This document shows, in pieces, positions 11,561 to 22,045 of a stretch of 64,000 nt of DNA (position 1 is the first letter of the stretch; each line of letters begins with the position of its first letter). The stretch comes from Phragmites australis (taxonomy: Eukaryota; Streptophyta; Magnoliopsida; Poales; Poaceae): assembly GCF_958298935.1 (NCBI RefSeq), contig NC_084921.1, positions 49,029,001 to 49,093,000 on the forward strand, in the 5' to 3' direction. The notes beneath the pieces are model-generated. The model did not search any database. It was not told the origin of the DNA and saw only the letters and a program-made list of their open reading frames with translations. The position numbers were made by a program, and so were the translations under genes.

Positions 11561-11904
11561 GACCAACATGCGGGCCTCATGTTCAGTGCCAATGGCGAAT
11601 GAGTAGCGACCCAAGTGGTCAGCTGGCTCAAGTAGCATTCGGGAGCTTCGGGTTTGATCCTCGGGTGGATGAATTTTGGGGCTTCTACAAGATCACGTAT
11701 AGAGTGTGAGGATAATGCTTCAGGGTGGAGTTGAGCCTGACGAAGGTTAGATCCGTTTCACTTTTGACCCAGGTCTCTTTAAGGGTCGCACTGTTTTAAA
11801 AAATAAAATAATAATAATAAAAAAAGGTTCAGTGTCAATCCGATCAAAACTTATCTGGACCCATGCTAGTACGTAGTGGCGGGTCTTTTGCCACGGGGTC
11901 TGAT

Positions 11905-12582
11905 GGGCTTCGTTTTGTCACAAGGCCTCGCGCTTCCATCAAGCCAGTCCAACATACCAATCCGAAGGCACGCACAAGCACAACATTGGCCCGGCCGGTG
12001 CGAACCGCACACGGAGCCCAACCCAACCCGCGGATGCACAGGCATCAACCCCGTTCGCCGGCCCTGTCCTTCCACATTTCCACGCGGAAAAAGCCAGGCG
12101 AAACGCGAAACTCGCCTTCCGCTAGAAAAACCTCGCCGAGCACTTCCGAAAAGCACCAATCGAGCAGCCGAGGAGACAAGACGACGATGACAGGCGAACG
12201 AACGGCGGTATGCTAGACTGATCTGCCGAGTTCTCCGGTGAAGTTGAACTTGGAGTTCAAGGCTTCATGCACCTGTTGAGCACAAGTATTTGCTCTTCTC
12301 GAACCAGCCCTTCTGCGCATCAAAGTAGTAGGACAAAGGGCGAACCGACGGTGACCCTTGGCAGGCTGTTACGTGGCCGCCTCCGATCCCAACGCACCTG
12401 GACTCTTTTTCGATGAACGAACGCACCGGGAATCTGGTCTCTCAAGTTTGGACGTACGATGCAGCTGGGTGAACGAACAGACAAAAACTTTACGTTGGCA
12501 ACGGACCTTTTGATCCCGTCATTGCTTACGTTGATGATGCCGACGAATCGCCTATCCGATTTTGCGAAGCCTGGGAGTACCG
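11905..12582 (+). repeat. segment U2, second copy of the duplicated segment (left part)
   Basis: 11905-12300 matches U1 6928-7310. The copy continues beyond the solo LTR, at 14475-14711, where it matches U1 7330-7518 and shows the site without the MITE: U2 reads GTCAAAGATTAGAGG where U1 has GTCAAAGACTTATTA followed by the MITE. Open frames here are GC-driven and unassigned. Confidence 0.65.
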
Positions 12583-14461
12583 TGACGAACCAAATTGAAA
12601 TATGATTTAATTTATATGTAATATGTTATTAATAAAGTTGTTAATTTGGTTTGATAATTTAGGATTATATGAGTATGTCTATGTATTTTAATTATGATTA
12701 TGACTAATCTAAGTTACATAGAAAAATAGAGTTGATGTTTTTATTTCTGAGTTTAGAGAAAATATACTCACCGGATGATCTAATGCTGGAGAATATATAT
12801 ACGTCGAATGGTCCGACGATAAGGCACTATATATACTTAGAGTATTCCAATAGCCAGAGTTTAGTATTTTTATACGCCGGATGGTTCGACGATATATCAC
12901 TATACATATCGGAGCATTTCAGTACAAAAGCAAAATTTAAAATATATATCGGATGATTCGGTGATAGTAAGCTATGCACGTCGGACTAATTTTTTAGAAA
13001 TATTACAAAATAACGTGTTTGATGAGAAACACATGCCGGATGATTCGGTGATGGGCATCAATGCACGCCAGACTAATTTTTTTTTTAGAGAGGTTGCAAA
13101 ACAGCTTGTCCTATGAGGATGTGCATGTGGAATGGTCTGGTGATGACGATCTGTCTGGGATGATTTATTCAATAGAGAATTTTAATTTTGACTAATCTAT
13201 AATGAAGTTGGAGATACATGTTTGCGCTTGCTTTATGATATATAGATGACAGATGAAATTTGATGGTCGACAACAGGATGATCGGAGCTAAGTGGGGTGT
13301 TTGGTGTCAGATAATTAAGGAGCTCGGGCAGAATCAAGGGTAGTCCTAACTGTACACATGGAGATCGAGCAAAGTATGAAAGGGTGGATAAATACGGCAT
13401 ATTGATAAAGTCAAGCACAAAGGATACCGGTGTAAAGTGACAAGATGGCATGAGGGATTAGGAGCGGGAGAGACATACCGGTGGTTAAGATCGCAAGACG
13501 GACTAAACACGTCGACATCAGAACGCTTGTTTAAAGTGTAAGAAAGTGACGGTGAGTCACGCTTTAAGAAGCGTGCAAGACGATTTCCTGGTTTGGCGTC
13601 AAAATCGTAGAAGGATGGAGTGCACGTGGAATTATCGCGAAGTTTGCGTTAAGTGAAGCTAAGCTATAAAAACGCCACGAGTGATCGATGGACAAAGCAA
13701 ATGATGGACTAAAATATCCCAGTGATAGGTACGAGTGTATTGGAAGAGAAGAATATTTTAAAAATAAGAAAATTTAAGGACTAAGTAACCTCTCTAGCAT
13801 ATAAATAAATGAGTAGAGCTATATGAGAGGTTTAAGACAACCATTCGAGAGTTATATGGTAGGGTTTTAAGAGAGAGAGGAGTGCTTAGCCTATATATTA
13901 GATGATAGTTTTTGTGAGTAAATTACTTTTGTAATACGCTAAAAAGAGGTTTGTTCTATACAGATAATGAAGATCATGTTACTTCTTATGCTTATGTTAA
14001 TTTCTTTCTAGTCTTTTTCTATTGGCTTCTTTGTGTTGCTGTAAGTTTTTCGGTTTTTGTTAAATTTCTGTTTTTCTTAAGAGATGATTTTTTCATGGAC
14101 CTAGAAGTTGTTCTTGATTGTTAGAGACATAAAATTTATTTTTAGAATGATCTTGAATCTCTCTTACCTTTAGATCTTTCAACTTGAAGAAATTCTTCAT
14201 CTGATGATTTGATTATTGGTTCTAAGTTGTTCTTTCTCAAGTTGCAATCTTTTTTAGCTATGAATTTTAGAATAAGTTTCAATAAAACCTAGTATCTATA
14301 TGTATCTACGAGAGTCATACTTATTTTGAGTTTTTTTTATTTTGATTTGTTTATCTTAGAATTGATTTTGAAGTGTGTTAAGTAAGAAAATAAAAAATCA
14401 TCCGTATTAAAAAAATTAATTAAAATGTCTATTCACCTGCTCTTTATTGTCGTTCGGGTAC
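12583..14461 (+). mobile_element. solo LTR, copia (SIRE/Maximus-like), copy B
   Basis: About 1.88 kb, starting TGACGAACCAAATTG and ending CGGGTAC, between near-identical 5-mers TACCG (12578-12582) and TACCA (14462-14466). It aligns with the 3' LTR at 62095 onward over its length. The left third carries diverged copies of CCGGATGRTYCGGTG at about 12771, 12876, 12951, 13034 and 13126. No primer-binding site follows, so it is a solo LTR. It is inserted in U2. Confidence 0.75.
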
Positions 14462-14711
14462 TACCACTGGTAATGTAGACGATGCAATGCTGTTTGCTTT
14501 GGTTTCGTGTTGGCCTCAAACCGGTCCGGTCGGGACTCTGGATTCGTGGACGCGTCGCTCTTCGGCCACTCACGACTTGCAGATGCGACTCGTAATAATG
14601 CAGATGCTGTCCCATGCGCTCCGCATCTTACACGGTCAAAGATTAGAGGACTACGTACTCTACGATATGGACAAACAGGTTTCTCCACTTCACTTCTCTA
14701 GGCGGGGCTCA

Positions 14712-15104
14712 GACCGTCTCCAACCGAGTCGGTATCGGGTCGGCATTCTTCCTGTTGCGGCTGGCGGGCGCCCGGACGCGGCTCCAACGGAGTCGGTATC
14801 GCGTTCCACAGGGTTGCGGGGTGCGACGCGTTCGGCAAAACCCGATGGCGCTGCAGGCGGCATTCGGGCGAGCGGATAGGATAGCCACCAGCTCCCGAGA
14901 CGCGGCGGAAGGGGATCTGGCGAGGCGCCGCGGCGGTGAGGACGGCGGGGGCGGACTCGGGCGGAAGCGCGGAAGGTCGGGGCCCTCGGCGGCGGTCCCT
15001 GCGGAGGAGGAGAGGAGGGGAGCAAATCCGGCGGAGGCACTTCCATCGTCCCCGCCGTCCGCCGGCTCGGCTACAGCACCAAGGAAGACCTCCAGTGCAG
15101 CAAC
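14712..15104 (+). promoter_or_regulatory. GC-rich 5' region and probable leader exon of the Myb-like gene
   Basis: This CpG-rich stretch ends in a near-ideal donor (CAAC/GTAAGT at 15104/15105). A matching acceptor, TTGGTTGTAG, stands immediately before the ATG at 16556, so a 5' leader exon spliced over a 1451-bp intron directly onto the start codon is likely. Open frames inside the exon do not join in frame with the coding exon and are taken as untranslated. A run of 16 G lies at 15149-15164. Confidence 0.45.
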
Positions 15105-15180
15105 GTAAGTCCTCTCGCGCTACTGGAGACCATGCGGTGGCCGCTGGTGGGGGGGGGGGGGGGGAGGGACCGAGGTGGGT

Positions 15181-15870
15181 GCATCGGCGTTAGGGATTGG
15201 GTTGTCCACGGCGCTAGGGATTAGGGATTTGTTCACTTTGCATTAGGGATTTGCGATTTGTTCACTTTGCATTAGGGATTAGGGATTTGTTCACTTTGCA
15301 TTAGGTATTGGGTTGTCCACGGCGCCTCGGTTCGGTTGTGGTTGTGGCAAGCGCGTAGACGCAGAGCATGTAGCTTCGACGGCGATTCATGGTGGCCACA
15401 GGTAGTTCAGACCGTGCTTGGTTGATCTGGTTAATCTGGAAAGCTTTGGTCTAGCACATGAACTGGAACAGTTGCTCACACAGTGAAGGCTTTGGTTGAT
15501 CTGGAAAGCAGACAGTGAAGGCTTTGGTGATGATAATGTAGTTGAATTGATATTTGCTCCCTCTGCATTCATGTGCTAGACCTGCTTTGGTGATGATAAT
15601 GTAGTTAAGCAATGTAGTTGAATTGATATTTGGTCCCTCTGCATTCATGTGCTAGACCTGAAGATTTGTAAAATTGTGGTAGACTTGCATTTGAGCTGTG
15701 TAGTTGATAAGCAATGTAGTTGAGCTGTGGATCTGAGCTGTGTAGTTGATAAGCAATGTAGTTGAATTGGTATTTGCTCCCTTTGCATTCATGTGGTAGA
15801 CCTGAAGATTAGTAAAATTGTGGTAGACTTGCATTTGAGCTGTGGATCTGACATCATGGAGTCATGTGCT
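15181..15870 (+). repeat. short tandem repeats inside the leader intron
   Basis: Two arrays. 15192-15305 has repeats of GGGATTTGTTCACTTTGCATTA. 15480-15860 has three copies of TGTAGTTGAATTGRTATTTG plus CTCCCTYTGCATTCATGTG, interleaved with two copies of GTAAAATTGTGGTAGACTTG. No coding potential. Confidence 0.75.
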
Positions 15871-16555
15871 CTCCTGTCTTTGGTCTGTGTATTAGTAAAA
15901 GTGTTGCTTTGATTGAGCTATGTGTAGTATGCACTGATCTTTCCCTTGCCCCTAAAATTGTGCAAACTATGTTTGGTTTATATACACATAGCTAATATTG
16001 TGCAAACTATGTTTGGTAATGTGTGCAAAATGTTTCCCCGGCTGAAACCTAATTGTTTCTTTTTGAAACCTGAGATGAAATAAAGGGCTCTCCTGGCCTA
16101 GCTGGTGTGGCTAGTGTGGCTTTCTTGAGCTATATGCACTGATCTTTCTTATGTAGACACTGTATTTCATATATGGACACACTGTATAGAATTGAGGATA
16201 CACACTGTCTTCCTTTGAGGATACACACTGCCTTTGGTATATATACACATAGCTATTCCTACCTGTTGGCCACAGTAGTGATATCCAGTTGCAAATACCA
16301 TGCTGACCTGTTGATTTCGTCCATATGATCTGTTTGTGTCAGGCATATTCAATAACGCAATGAACCAGAATGCTTCATTCATTTTAGATAGTAAATAATG
16401 GTCCATATCTAGTGTCATGTACCAGAATTATTGGTTAATTTTCAGTAAATAATGGTCCATATCTAGTGTCATGGACATTAGGTACATGTACAGACTTCAT
16501 GCATGATTGGTAGGTAACAGATTCTCAGTTGAGCCATCGGTGTCATTGGTTGTAG

Positions 16556-18282
16556 ATGGACGCCGCTTCGCTCGCCGCCCTTGTCTCCAAAATGCAGGAC
16601 CACGTCGAACAAATGGCGGTAGAACTGAAGAAAGTCGTGAAAGACAACTTGACTACGGAGGGCACCCCTGCCGATGTGGACCTGAACCGAGCTCTCCTTC
16701 AGGTCGAGAACATTGCCGGGGAACTGGAGATGCTCGTGTTCCAAGTGGAAGATGCGCTGCAGACTGGTGATGGCCGCAAGGAAGTGTCGGAGGCCACCAC
16801 TTTGCTCGAGGATGGGTCCGGTTCACAGGATGTCGACTGCAACGACATTGTTCCAGTGGATTGGAGCGGCGATGGGCTGTTGTGTGGAGATTCCGCGGAC
16901 TCTATGTCAATAGAATCCGATAGGTCGTGGCGTATGCAGTGAGTTGCTCTATGTAGTCGGGTTTAATGCAGTGGTAATAAACGTAGTGTTGTGTTGTACT
17001 GATATAACGAAACCATATGTTCCTTACTGTCTTTGTGTATTGTCTTTGTCGAATAAACTGCATGGTTCATGTATTTCATAGCCTTTGTCCCATATTTCAT
17101 GTGCTGTACTGATATAACGAAAACATATGTTCCTTACTGTCTTTGTGTATTGTCTTTGTCGAATAAAGTGCATGGTTCATGTATTTCATAGCCTTTGTCC
17201 CATATTTCAGGAGCAGTATGGAGTATGCCCCTTTTCTTCGGGGTGATGAGGATGACATTCCGTGGGATGATGTTGTGCCGCCCTCTCAGGATGACTTCAT
17301 CGGGACGCAGCTTCAGACGTCCGAAGAACAGAACGAGTTGCCAGCGGCATGTGGTCGTGGAAGCAGTTACACTATCCAGGAGGACCTTCTGCTAGTCAAG
17401 TCGTGGCCCAACGTGAGTATGGATCCCGTGGTGGGAACGAACCAGAGTATGGGGGCTTTCTGGCAGAGGATCGAGACATTTTACCACGAGCACAAGGAGT
17501 TCCCTACCACTCGGAACAAGAAGTCTCTTCAGGGTAGGTGGACATTCGTCAACGGCATGGTGCAGCGATTCTGCGGGCACTATGCTAAAGCCCTTCGTAC
17601 TAGGAGGAGTGGGATGACGGAGGCCGACACGGTATGCATCATTAAATGCGAATGTATAGTTTCCATTCAATATATGTACTGTGCCATTTAATATGTTGTG
17701 GGCAAATTTCAGATTGCAGCTGCATGTCAGATGTTCCAGGCAGCGGAGAAAAGGGAGTTCACACTGATGCCATGCTGGGCCGAGTTACGCCACCATCCTA
17801 AATGGCAATCAGAGTCTTCTCGCAAGAAGCAGAGGACTGCACCATCAACACAGGAGGGAGAGACCTCCCCCGGCTGCATCGATGGTGACGGTGCGACGCC
17901 GACGCATACCAGCGGGAGCAGCCGGCAGAAGCGGCCAGCAGGCCGAAACAAGGCAAGGGACCTCGCTCGCGGTTCGGCTTCATCAACATCGGTCACAAAA
18001 CCAGTGCTTGAGATGTTCGACAGGCAACTTGCGGTAAAAGAGAAAGTTGAGAAGGAACGCGCCGATCGCTTTGCAGAGCTGTTGAGGATTGAGGAGCACA
18101 GGTTGCGCCTGGAGGAGGAGCGTGTCCAACTGGAAAAGGTCAAGGAGGAGAGGCAAAAAATCAGGGAGGAGAGGGAGATCATGAGCATGGACATTTCGCA
18201 AATGGACGAGGACCAGCAGGCATATTACAAGAGCCTTCGCCGAAGCATCATCGCAGCTCGCCGAGCTGAATCTGCCCCCTGA
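16556..18282 (+). CDS. Harbinger Myb/SANT-like helper protein with NAM-associated C-terminus
   Basis: Three exons, 16556-16938, 17211-17631 and 17713-18282, join in frame (phases 2 and 0, GT-AG) into 457 residues. In PIF/Harbinger elements this second protein enters the nucleus, binds the element ends and assists the transposase. Residues 1-128 form an acidic, mostly helical N-terminal exon not usual in descriptions of the family. Residues about 178-250 are the Myb/SANT-like trihelix region (YTIQEDLLLVKSW, FWQRIETFYHEH, SLQGRWTFVN). A basic linker follows, then a long Glu/Arg/Lys coiled coil at about 366-435 and a tail with YYKSLRRSI, as in NAM-associated domains. The start at 16556 directly follows an acceptor. 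A shorter product could begin at the Met encoded at 17218 if exon 1 is skipped. The gene converges with the transposase gene. Confidence 0.85.
16991..17210 (+). repeat. 110-bp tandem duplication ending at a splice acceptor
   Basis: 16991-17100 and 17101-17210 are near-identical. The second copy ends CATATTTCAG, the acceptor of exon 2. The first copy ends CATATTTCAT, one base away from a usable acceptor. Confidence 0.9.
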
Positions 18283-18556
18283 GTTTTGGTGCTTTACTTT
18301 TCATGCAAACAGACTTTTCCTTTACTGCCTGGGACTTGTTAAGCAAACATGATTTTCAGTTTTGTCTGTTCAGTACTATGTAGTACCTACAATTTGTATT
18401 AACTGCCTATTTTAGCATATTTTGGACCGAACTATTACATTGTGGCCGATTGTATCCGATGTTTGTTCAGTACTATGAAGTTTGCTGATCATTTCCTATG
18501 CGCTGTCAGAATCTAGAGGATCGGCCAATATTGATCTGTTGAGCAACGTGCATGAG

Positions 18557-18731
18557 TGCGATACGAGATTACATTTTTTTGAACACGATGTAATGCGATA
18601 CGAGATTACATTTTTTTTAACACGATGTAATGCGATACGATATTACATTTTTTTGAACACGATGTAATGCGATACGAGATTACATTTATTTGAACACGAT
18701 GAAACACGATACGATATTACATTTATTTAAG
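18557..18731. repeat. five 37-bp tandem repeats between convergent genes
   Basis: The unit starting TGCGATACGAGATTACAT recurs at 18557, 18594, 18631, 18668 and about 18705. Each boundary holds the dyad TGTAAT-(GCGATACGAG)-ATTACA followed by a T-rich run. The array sits between the stop of the Myb-like gene (18282) and the stop of the transposase (18744). It may act in 3' end formation of one or both transcripts; that is inference. Confidence 0.85.
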
Positions 18732-18743
18732 GTGGCATGAGGT

Positions 18744-20104
18744 CTATTGTCCTCCTGCGACCTGCCACAGGTGCTCCACAATGTCGTCACGGAGTTGATG
18801 ATGCGTTGGTCGACTTCTAATTTGCCCGTACCTTTCCATAAATGCTTCAAGCGGGGGGGTTGGTTCGTGAGACGGCACCGCGTCCTCGCCCGAACCCTCG
18901 TAGACGTAGTCGACAGCACCTTCCGTTCTCTCATCCTCGATTATCATGTTATGCATGATGATACACGCGGTCATTACGTCGCTGAGGATTTCTTGATCCC
19001 ACAACCTCGCCGCGCCACGGACAATGGGAAACTTGGACTGCAACACTCCAAATGCCCGCTCAACATCCTTTCGTGCAGCTGCCTGCTGCACCACGAAGTG
19101 TTGATGCTTCGGGCCTACTGGAGATGGTATGGGTTTCACAAATGTCGCCCACTCTGGGTAGATCCCGTCTGCAAGATAGTACCCCATTGTATAATGGTGG
19201 CCATTAATAGTGTATTGTACCTTCGGTGCTACTCCCCCAGCAAGGTTGTCAAGGAGATGAGACCGGTGCAGCACATTGATGTCGTTCAATGAACCTGGCA
19301 TCCCGAAGAAGGCATGCCAAATCCATAGGTCCTGCGATGCCACAGCCTCTAGAATGATAGTCGGTGCATTGACATGGCCCCTGAACGAACCGGACCACGC
19401 CGTGGGACAGTTCTTCCACCTCCAGTGCATGCAATCGATGCTTCCAAGCATCCCGGGGAACCCTCGACGCTGGTTCATATCCAGCAATCGAGCAGTGTCC
19501 TCCTCGGTCGGCGCCCGGAGGTACTCGTCACCGAACACCTCGACAATGGCCCGCACGAAACGCCGCATGCTCTCGATGATGGTGCTCTCCCCTAGCCGGA
19601 GGCACTCGTCGAGAGAATCTGCAGGAGCATCGTAAGCTAACATACGGAAAGCGGCAGTTACTTTTTGCAAGGGTGACAGCCCAAGCTCTCCGGCAGCGTT
19701 CCTCCTTTGCTTGAACCACGGGTCATGTTCCTCCACCTCCCTCACAATCTTGCAGTACAAATCGCGATTCATCCGGAACCTGCACGGCGATGGATCAAAA
19801 CTAGTTCATATCTCGTCCGTTCGTAAAAAATAGAATAGTGTTACCTGCGCCGAAAGATGTAGTCGGGGTACACTGCGGACTCAGCAAAGTAGTCGTTGTA
19901 CAATCGATTGTGTCCCTCCTGACGATTCCTACGGATGCGCCGGTGCCCGGGGACGGAGCCTCCCCACGGCCCTCTGCGCGAAGCTTCGACGTCGGCATGC
20001 CATGCGGCAAGCGTCGCTAGGACCAACTCATCTTCCTCATCGGACTCCTCGGTGGAGAAGCATAACTCTCTCATGTACGGCTTCCATGCAGCACGAGGCT
20101 CCAT
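18744..20104 (-). CDS. PIF/Harbinger DDE transposase
   Basis: Two exons on the - strand, 20104-19845 and 19779-18744, joined across a 65-bp GT-AG intron, give 431 residues without a stop. It catalyses excision and insertion of Harbinger elements in the nucleus, normally with the Myb-like partner. The N-terminus (about 1-86) is acidic then Arg-rich and leads into a helix-turn-helix-like region (LGLSPLQKVTAAFRMLAY). The DDE_Tnp_4 core follows: Asp202 in GMLGSIDCMHW, Asp253 in GMPGSLNDINVL, Glu327 in ARKDVERAFGVLQ, and the diagnostic MGYYLADGIYP. All three catalytic acids are present and the length is full. ATG 20104 is chosen because the earlier in-frame start is only a GTG. A TATATATA lies just upstream at 20138-20145. 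Confidence 0.92.
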
Positions 20105-20136
20105 TTCGTGGCTTGCAAATGAGAGCCCCTCTTGCA

Positions 20137-20146
20137 CCTATATATA
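20137..20146 (-). promoter_or_regulatory. TATA box of the transposase gene
   Basis: CTATATATAG lies about 35 bp upstream of the transposase ATG on the - strand, implying a very short leader. No other core element was identified. Confidence 0.5.
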
Positions 20147-20488
20147 GTGCCCGACCGAACCTTCCAAGAGAAGCCACTTGTGCTCCTTCCCTTGCAAGCC
20201 ACTTTCTCGGATCCTTCGCCCGCAAGCTTCCGTCAGCCTTCCTCCACACGATTCCTTCTACTGCAAGACCCTAATATTTATGTTGCAACAAACCAGTGCA
20301 ACGGGATGCTCAGTATATGTCATCACGATGCTCAGTACACACCAAAATAGGAAAGAGAAGATAGAGGATGAAATAAAGGAGATTCTGTTGGAGATGAAGG
20401 GAATGAGGGATGCTGCAATAGTGATAGGGGATGCTGTAATAGTATTTTAGAGGATGAAGTTTTAAGGATTCTGTTGGAGATGGCCTCA

Positions 20489-21324
20489 GATGCCAACCGA
20501 GCCATATTTTTTTCACGCTTGTGGCCTGCACAAATGACAAGACGTTTTCAAATGACGAGCGGCGTGAAGAACTTAAAGACAATCTCTACTAATATAATAT
20601 AAATCATGAGTTCTTTATGTATCACCTTATATGACGAAATGTCTCTAAAGTTCATTAAATTTATTTATTTATATCATTTATCATTATCTTTCATCCATAC
20701 TCATACCCTTCTCCCATATATCCCCAAAAGCCTCCCCCAATGCCTTGGGGTCGTGCACTGCGACCACACCACCCTCGACAGCCCCCACTCCCTCTCCTGC
20801 TGACGTTGTCAATTGAGTTAGCACGGTCATGGATGTCAAGTTCTTTGTCAACTTTGAAACCAAATCCCTCCTCTTGCGCTCCCCTAGTTTCTGGTTGTGG
20901 ATTGTCACAAAGGCTATTCATTTGTATTTTCAAGGATGGTAAATTTCTCGGTAGACTTTAGCCTACGTCACTGGCTTGCAAGTGCTTCACACCTGAACAA
21001 AGGATGGGACTTGATAATTCTTGCAGTCATAAATCTTGGATAATAAGGAACACACTTATGATCTAAGAAAGGAACAGTTAATGCACCACACATCTAATTA
21101 TTTTTCATTGTAAAATGCACCATTTTTGTTGATGCTCCCAAAACTCTCTTATTGTTGTTGTGGTCATATGCTAGCTTATACTAAGTAGGATTTTCAAATA
21201 AGTTTGTAACAAAATAATTATACAAGTAATAAACACATACTTCTTTTATGTGTAGCTAGAGCTGAGGATCTTAGCAAATCTCGGTTGTTGTGAAAGCATT
21301 GTTGATGTAAAGAATAAAGGTCCC
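20489..21324. other. U2 remainder and intergenic sequence
   Basis: The first about 60 bp after the Harbinger element (CAGATGCCAACCGAGCC, then ATGACAAGACG) weakly resemble U1 beyond its MITE. Overlapping short open frames at 20684-20961 match nothing I know. The rest is AT-rich and unassigned. Confidence 0.35.
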
Positions 21325-22045
21325 TGTCAGGAGGGTCCAGGCCGGCAAGTGCTAACTGACAGTTAATATTTTCAAAACCATAGCCCTCCCACGCGACCAG
21401 GCGGGGCTCACGCGACTAGTCCCTTCGTCGTAGATGAAATTTCCGTGATCAGGAAGGGCTGGTCGCGGAGCAGGTACTCACCTAACCAATCTAATCATAT
21501 TTAATATCATATACTCATGTGTTTTCCTTCCCAGGCACCCTTTCAGCGAGCGGAACAGTGCACTAGCGTAGAGGCAGTGTGACCCATCATGTAGCATTTA
21601 ATGCTATGGGACGTCCTGGCAGACGTGCGGGACAGCCGAGCTCACGCACAACGGGCATGACGATGGTTGGCGGATAGGACAAGGCGTGCAAGATGACTAG
21701 GCTGGGTCAGGCGTACCCGCCCTCCGTAATGATGACCTAGGAGTAGCTATCTTTCTTAGGTATAGGACATCCACCGTATTTTAGGACATTTTTCTTATGT
21801 CTACACTTCGTCTCCTACTATATAAAGGGGGAGATTGGGCCTGTAACAGAACAAGATCATCCAACTTATAAGAAAATGCACATGACGTATGACTATTATC
21901 CTGATAGAGGTCTGAACCTGGACAAATCTTGGTGTTCTAGAGTTCTTTCGACACACACATACTCACCAACAGCCATTGAAAACACTGATCACACACCTAT
22001 CGTCCGATATACCCTAGATATATTGTCAGGGACAAACCCACTACA
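21325..22045 (+). repeat. gypsy 5' LTR (721 bp)
   Basis: A TG...CA LTR with a promoter-like CTATATAAAGGGGGAG near 21818 and downstream U5-like sequence (GGTCTGAACCTGGA, then ACAAATCTTGGTGTT). The same landmarks recur in the split 3' LTR and in the solo LTR at 49714-50584, so all three belong to related families. Confidence 0.8.

Larger units (their letters stand above)
14712..20485. mobile_element. PIF/Harbinger DNA transposon, apparently complete
   Basis: A 5774-bp element bounded by TCA at 14709-14711 and 20486-20488. Left end GACCGTCTCCAAC; right end (reverse complement) GGCCATCTCCAAC. It carries the two genes known from PIF/Harbinger/Ping elements: a Myb/SANT-like protein on + (16556-18282) and a DDE transposase on - (18744-20104). 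They converge on a 37-bp tandem array. Both joined reading frames are uninterrupted with good splice sites, so the element may be autonomous. Subterminal duplications occur at both ends (CTCCAACSGAGTCGGTATCG near 14718 and 14782; GATTCTGTTGGAGATG near 20384 and 20468). Activity is not shown by sequence alone. Confidence 0.9.

Noticed and set aside
14690..15193. Several overlapping 85-130-codon open frames in GC-rich sequence
   Set aside because: High GC removes stops in all frames; the frames do not join in phase with the helper gene, and a leader exon is the simpler reading.
18557..18731. CRISPR-like reading of the 37-bp repeats
   Set aside because: The repeats are back to back without unique spacers, and the genome is plant.
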